Shown here one piece after another: positions 63,067-64,000 of a stretch of DNA of 64,000 nt. The translations under genes were made by a program, and so were the position numbers. Location of the stretch: the NCBI RefSeq assembly GCF_020400725.1, contig NZ_JAINVG010000006.1, forward strand, positions 115,563 to 179,562, given 5' to 3'. Positions within the stretch are counted from its first letter, which is position 1, and every line of letters starts with the position of its first letter. Source of the DNA: Streptomyces sp. NK15101 (lineage in GTDB: Bacteria > Actinomycetota > Actinomycetes > Streptomycetales > Streptomycetaceae). Under the pieces are notes generated by a model. That model was given only the letters and a program-made list of their open reading frames with translations. It ran no database searches and had not been told where the DNA came from.

Positions 63067-64000
63067 TCACCGAGCGTTGAAGTACTTCGCCTCCGGGTGG
63101 TGGATGACGATGGCGTCGGTGGACTGCTCGGGGTGGAGCTGGAACTCCTCGGAGAGGTGGACGCCGATCCGTTCCGGCCGCAGCAGTTCCGCGATCTTCG
63201 CGCGGTCCTCCAGGTCGGGGCAGGCGCCGTAGCCCAGCGAGAAGCGCGCACCGCGGTACTTGAGGTCGAACATGTCCTCGACGCTGTCGGGGTCCTCCCC
63301 GCCGAAGCCGAGCTCGGCGCGGACGCGGGCGTGCCAGTACTCGGCGAGGGCCTCGGCGAGCTGGACGGACAGGCCGTGCAGCTCCAGGTAGTCGCGGTAG
63401 GAGTCGGACTCGAAGAGCTTGGCCGTGGCCTCGCCGATCTTCGAGCCGACGGTGACGACCTGGAGGCCGACGACGTCGGTCTCGCCGGACTCCTCCGGGC
63501 GGAAGAAGTCCGCCAGGCACAGCCGGCGGCCCCGGCGCTGGCGCGGGAAGGAGAACCGGGTCCGCTCGTTGCCCGCCTCGTCCAGGATGATCAGGTCGTC
63601 GCCCTTGGAGACGCAGGGGAAGTAGCCGTGCACGACGGCCGCCTCCAGGAGGTTCTCGGTGTGCAGGCGCTCCAGCCAGCCGCGCAGCCGGGGCCGGCCC
63701 TCGGTCTCGACGAGCTCCTCGTACGCCGGTCCGTCGCCGGCCCGGTTCTGCTTCAGTCCCCACTGGCCCTTGAAGAGGGCGCCCTCGTCCAGCCAGGACG
63801 CGTAGTCCTTCAGCGGGATGCCCTTGACGACGCGGGTGCCCCAGAACGGCGGGGCCGGCACCGGGTTGTCGGTGGCCACGTCGGAACGGCCGCCGGGCTC
63901 CGGCTCCTCGACCTGGAGGGCGGCGGTGCCGGCGCCCTTGGCCACCCGGCGCTGCTTCAGCTCGGGGAGCACGGCTCCCGGGACGCCGCGCTTGACGCCG
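63067..64000 (-). CDS. metH: methionine synthase MetH, C-terminal part (truncated by window)
   Basis: The last 310 residues of cobalamin-dependent methionine synthase, continuing past the right edge. The segment is the activation (AdoMet-binding) domain: GIPLKDYASWLDEGALFKGQWG, ANERTRFSFPRQRRGRRLCLADF, LAEALAEYWHARVRAELGFG, and RGARFSLGYGACPDLEDRAKI, ending ATDAIVIHHPEAKYFNAR. Full proteins are about 1150-1200 residues; the homocysteine, folate and B12 domains lie off the window. Open to the edge in frame with no stop. Confidence 0.94.
   Translation of the reverse strand, partial: GVKRGVPGAVLPELKQRRVAKGAGTAALQVEEPEPGGRSDVATDNPVPAPPFWGTRVVKGIPLKDYASWLDEGALFKGQWGLKQNRAGDGPAYEELVETEGRPRLRGWLERLHTENLLEAAVVHGYFPCVSKGDDLIILDEAGNERTRFSFPRQRRGRRLCLADFFRPEESGETDVVGLQVVTVGSKIGEATAKLFESDSYRDYLELHGLSVQLAEALAEYWHARVRAELGFGGEDPDSVEDMFDLKYRGARFSLGYGACPDLEDRAKIAELLRPERIGVHLSEEFQLHPEQSTDAIVIHHPEAKYFNAR

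Overview
This window is 64 kb of a high-GC actinobacterial chromosome, almost certainly Streptomyces. GC is very high with strong third-position bias, GTG and TTG starts are common, and the window carries a Pup-proteasome locus (arc, dop, pup, prcB, prcA, pafA) beside pafBC and tatAC. It also has GlnA4-type gamma-glutamylation genes and many LacI, TetR, GntR, MerR and XRE regulators. Gene order looks like the conserved core of a Streptomyces chromosome, not a genomic island: I see no rRNA, tRNA, insertion sequence, phage or CRISPR array.

Layout. 0-6.4 kb: DUF1844 protein, SseB-like protein, a mycosin-type subtilase coupled to a Pro-rich membrane protein, a PLP aldolase/racemase and a secreted HAD phosphatase. 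6.5-17.5 kb: an amine-nitrogen block (SDR, aldehyde dehydrogenase, GlnA4-like ligase, GntR regulator, ethanolamine-type permease, class-I amidotransferase-type hydrolase), then an NCS1 permease, TetR regulator and YtcJ-like amidohydrolase. 18-23 kb: SulP transporter with beta-carbonic anhydrase, then a LysR/TDT-exporter pair. 22.8-27.2 kb: metal-receptor protein, XRE-cupin regulator and a glycine-betaine ABC system whose permease and binding protein are fused. 27.5-34.8 kb: 5'-3' exonuclease, siderophore-interacting protein behind an iron box, MerR regulator with a membrane-protein pair, a decayed ADP-ribosylglycohydrolase, a methyltransferase and a P450. 35-45 kb: Ski2-like helicase, tatC, tatA, pafC, pafB, two FKBP proteins and pafA. 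45-53.3 kb: an MFS/LacI pair embedded in the Pup locus, then prcA, prcB, pup, dop and arc. 53.5-64 kb: ferredoxin, trmI, an M50 protease, a RecB-like nuclease, an orphan response regulator, two paralogous peptide-binding lipoproteins, a HAD hydrolase and the 3' end of metH.

Two patterns deserve most attention. First, at least four genes (DUF1844, siderophore-interacting protein, methyltransferase, pafC; more weakly the NCS1 permease) end inside a short tandem array whose unit contains that gene's own last codons and stop codon. The arrays have different periods (71/72, 15/16, 15, 25/26 and 40 bp). I know of no described element with this anatomy. Second, three DNA-repair-type genes (exonuclease, RecB-like nuclease, helicase) have upstream sequences resembling the LexA-independent damage promoter (TTGTCRGTG-N8-TANNNT) used by PafBC, which is itself encoded here; two of them are arranged for leaderless translation. 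Other leads are a motif shared by the GntR and permease promoters (AAGGTATKGC-N6-CCATTG), a dispersed composite repeat sitting at a deletion junction of the broken ADP-ribosylglycohydrolase, and hairpins that divide the proteasome genes into separately adjustable units.
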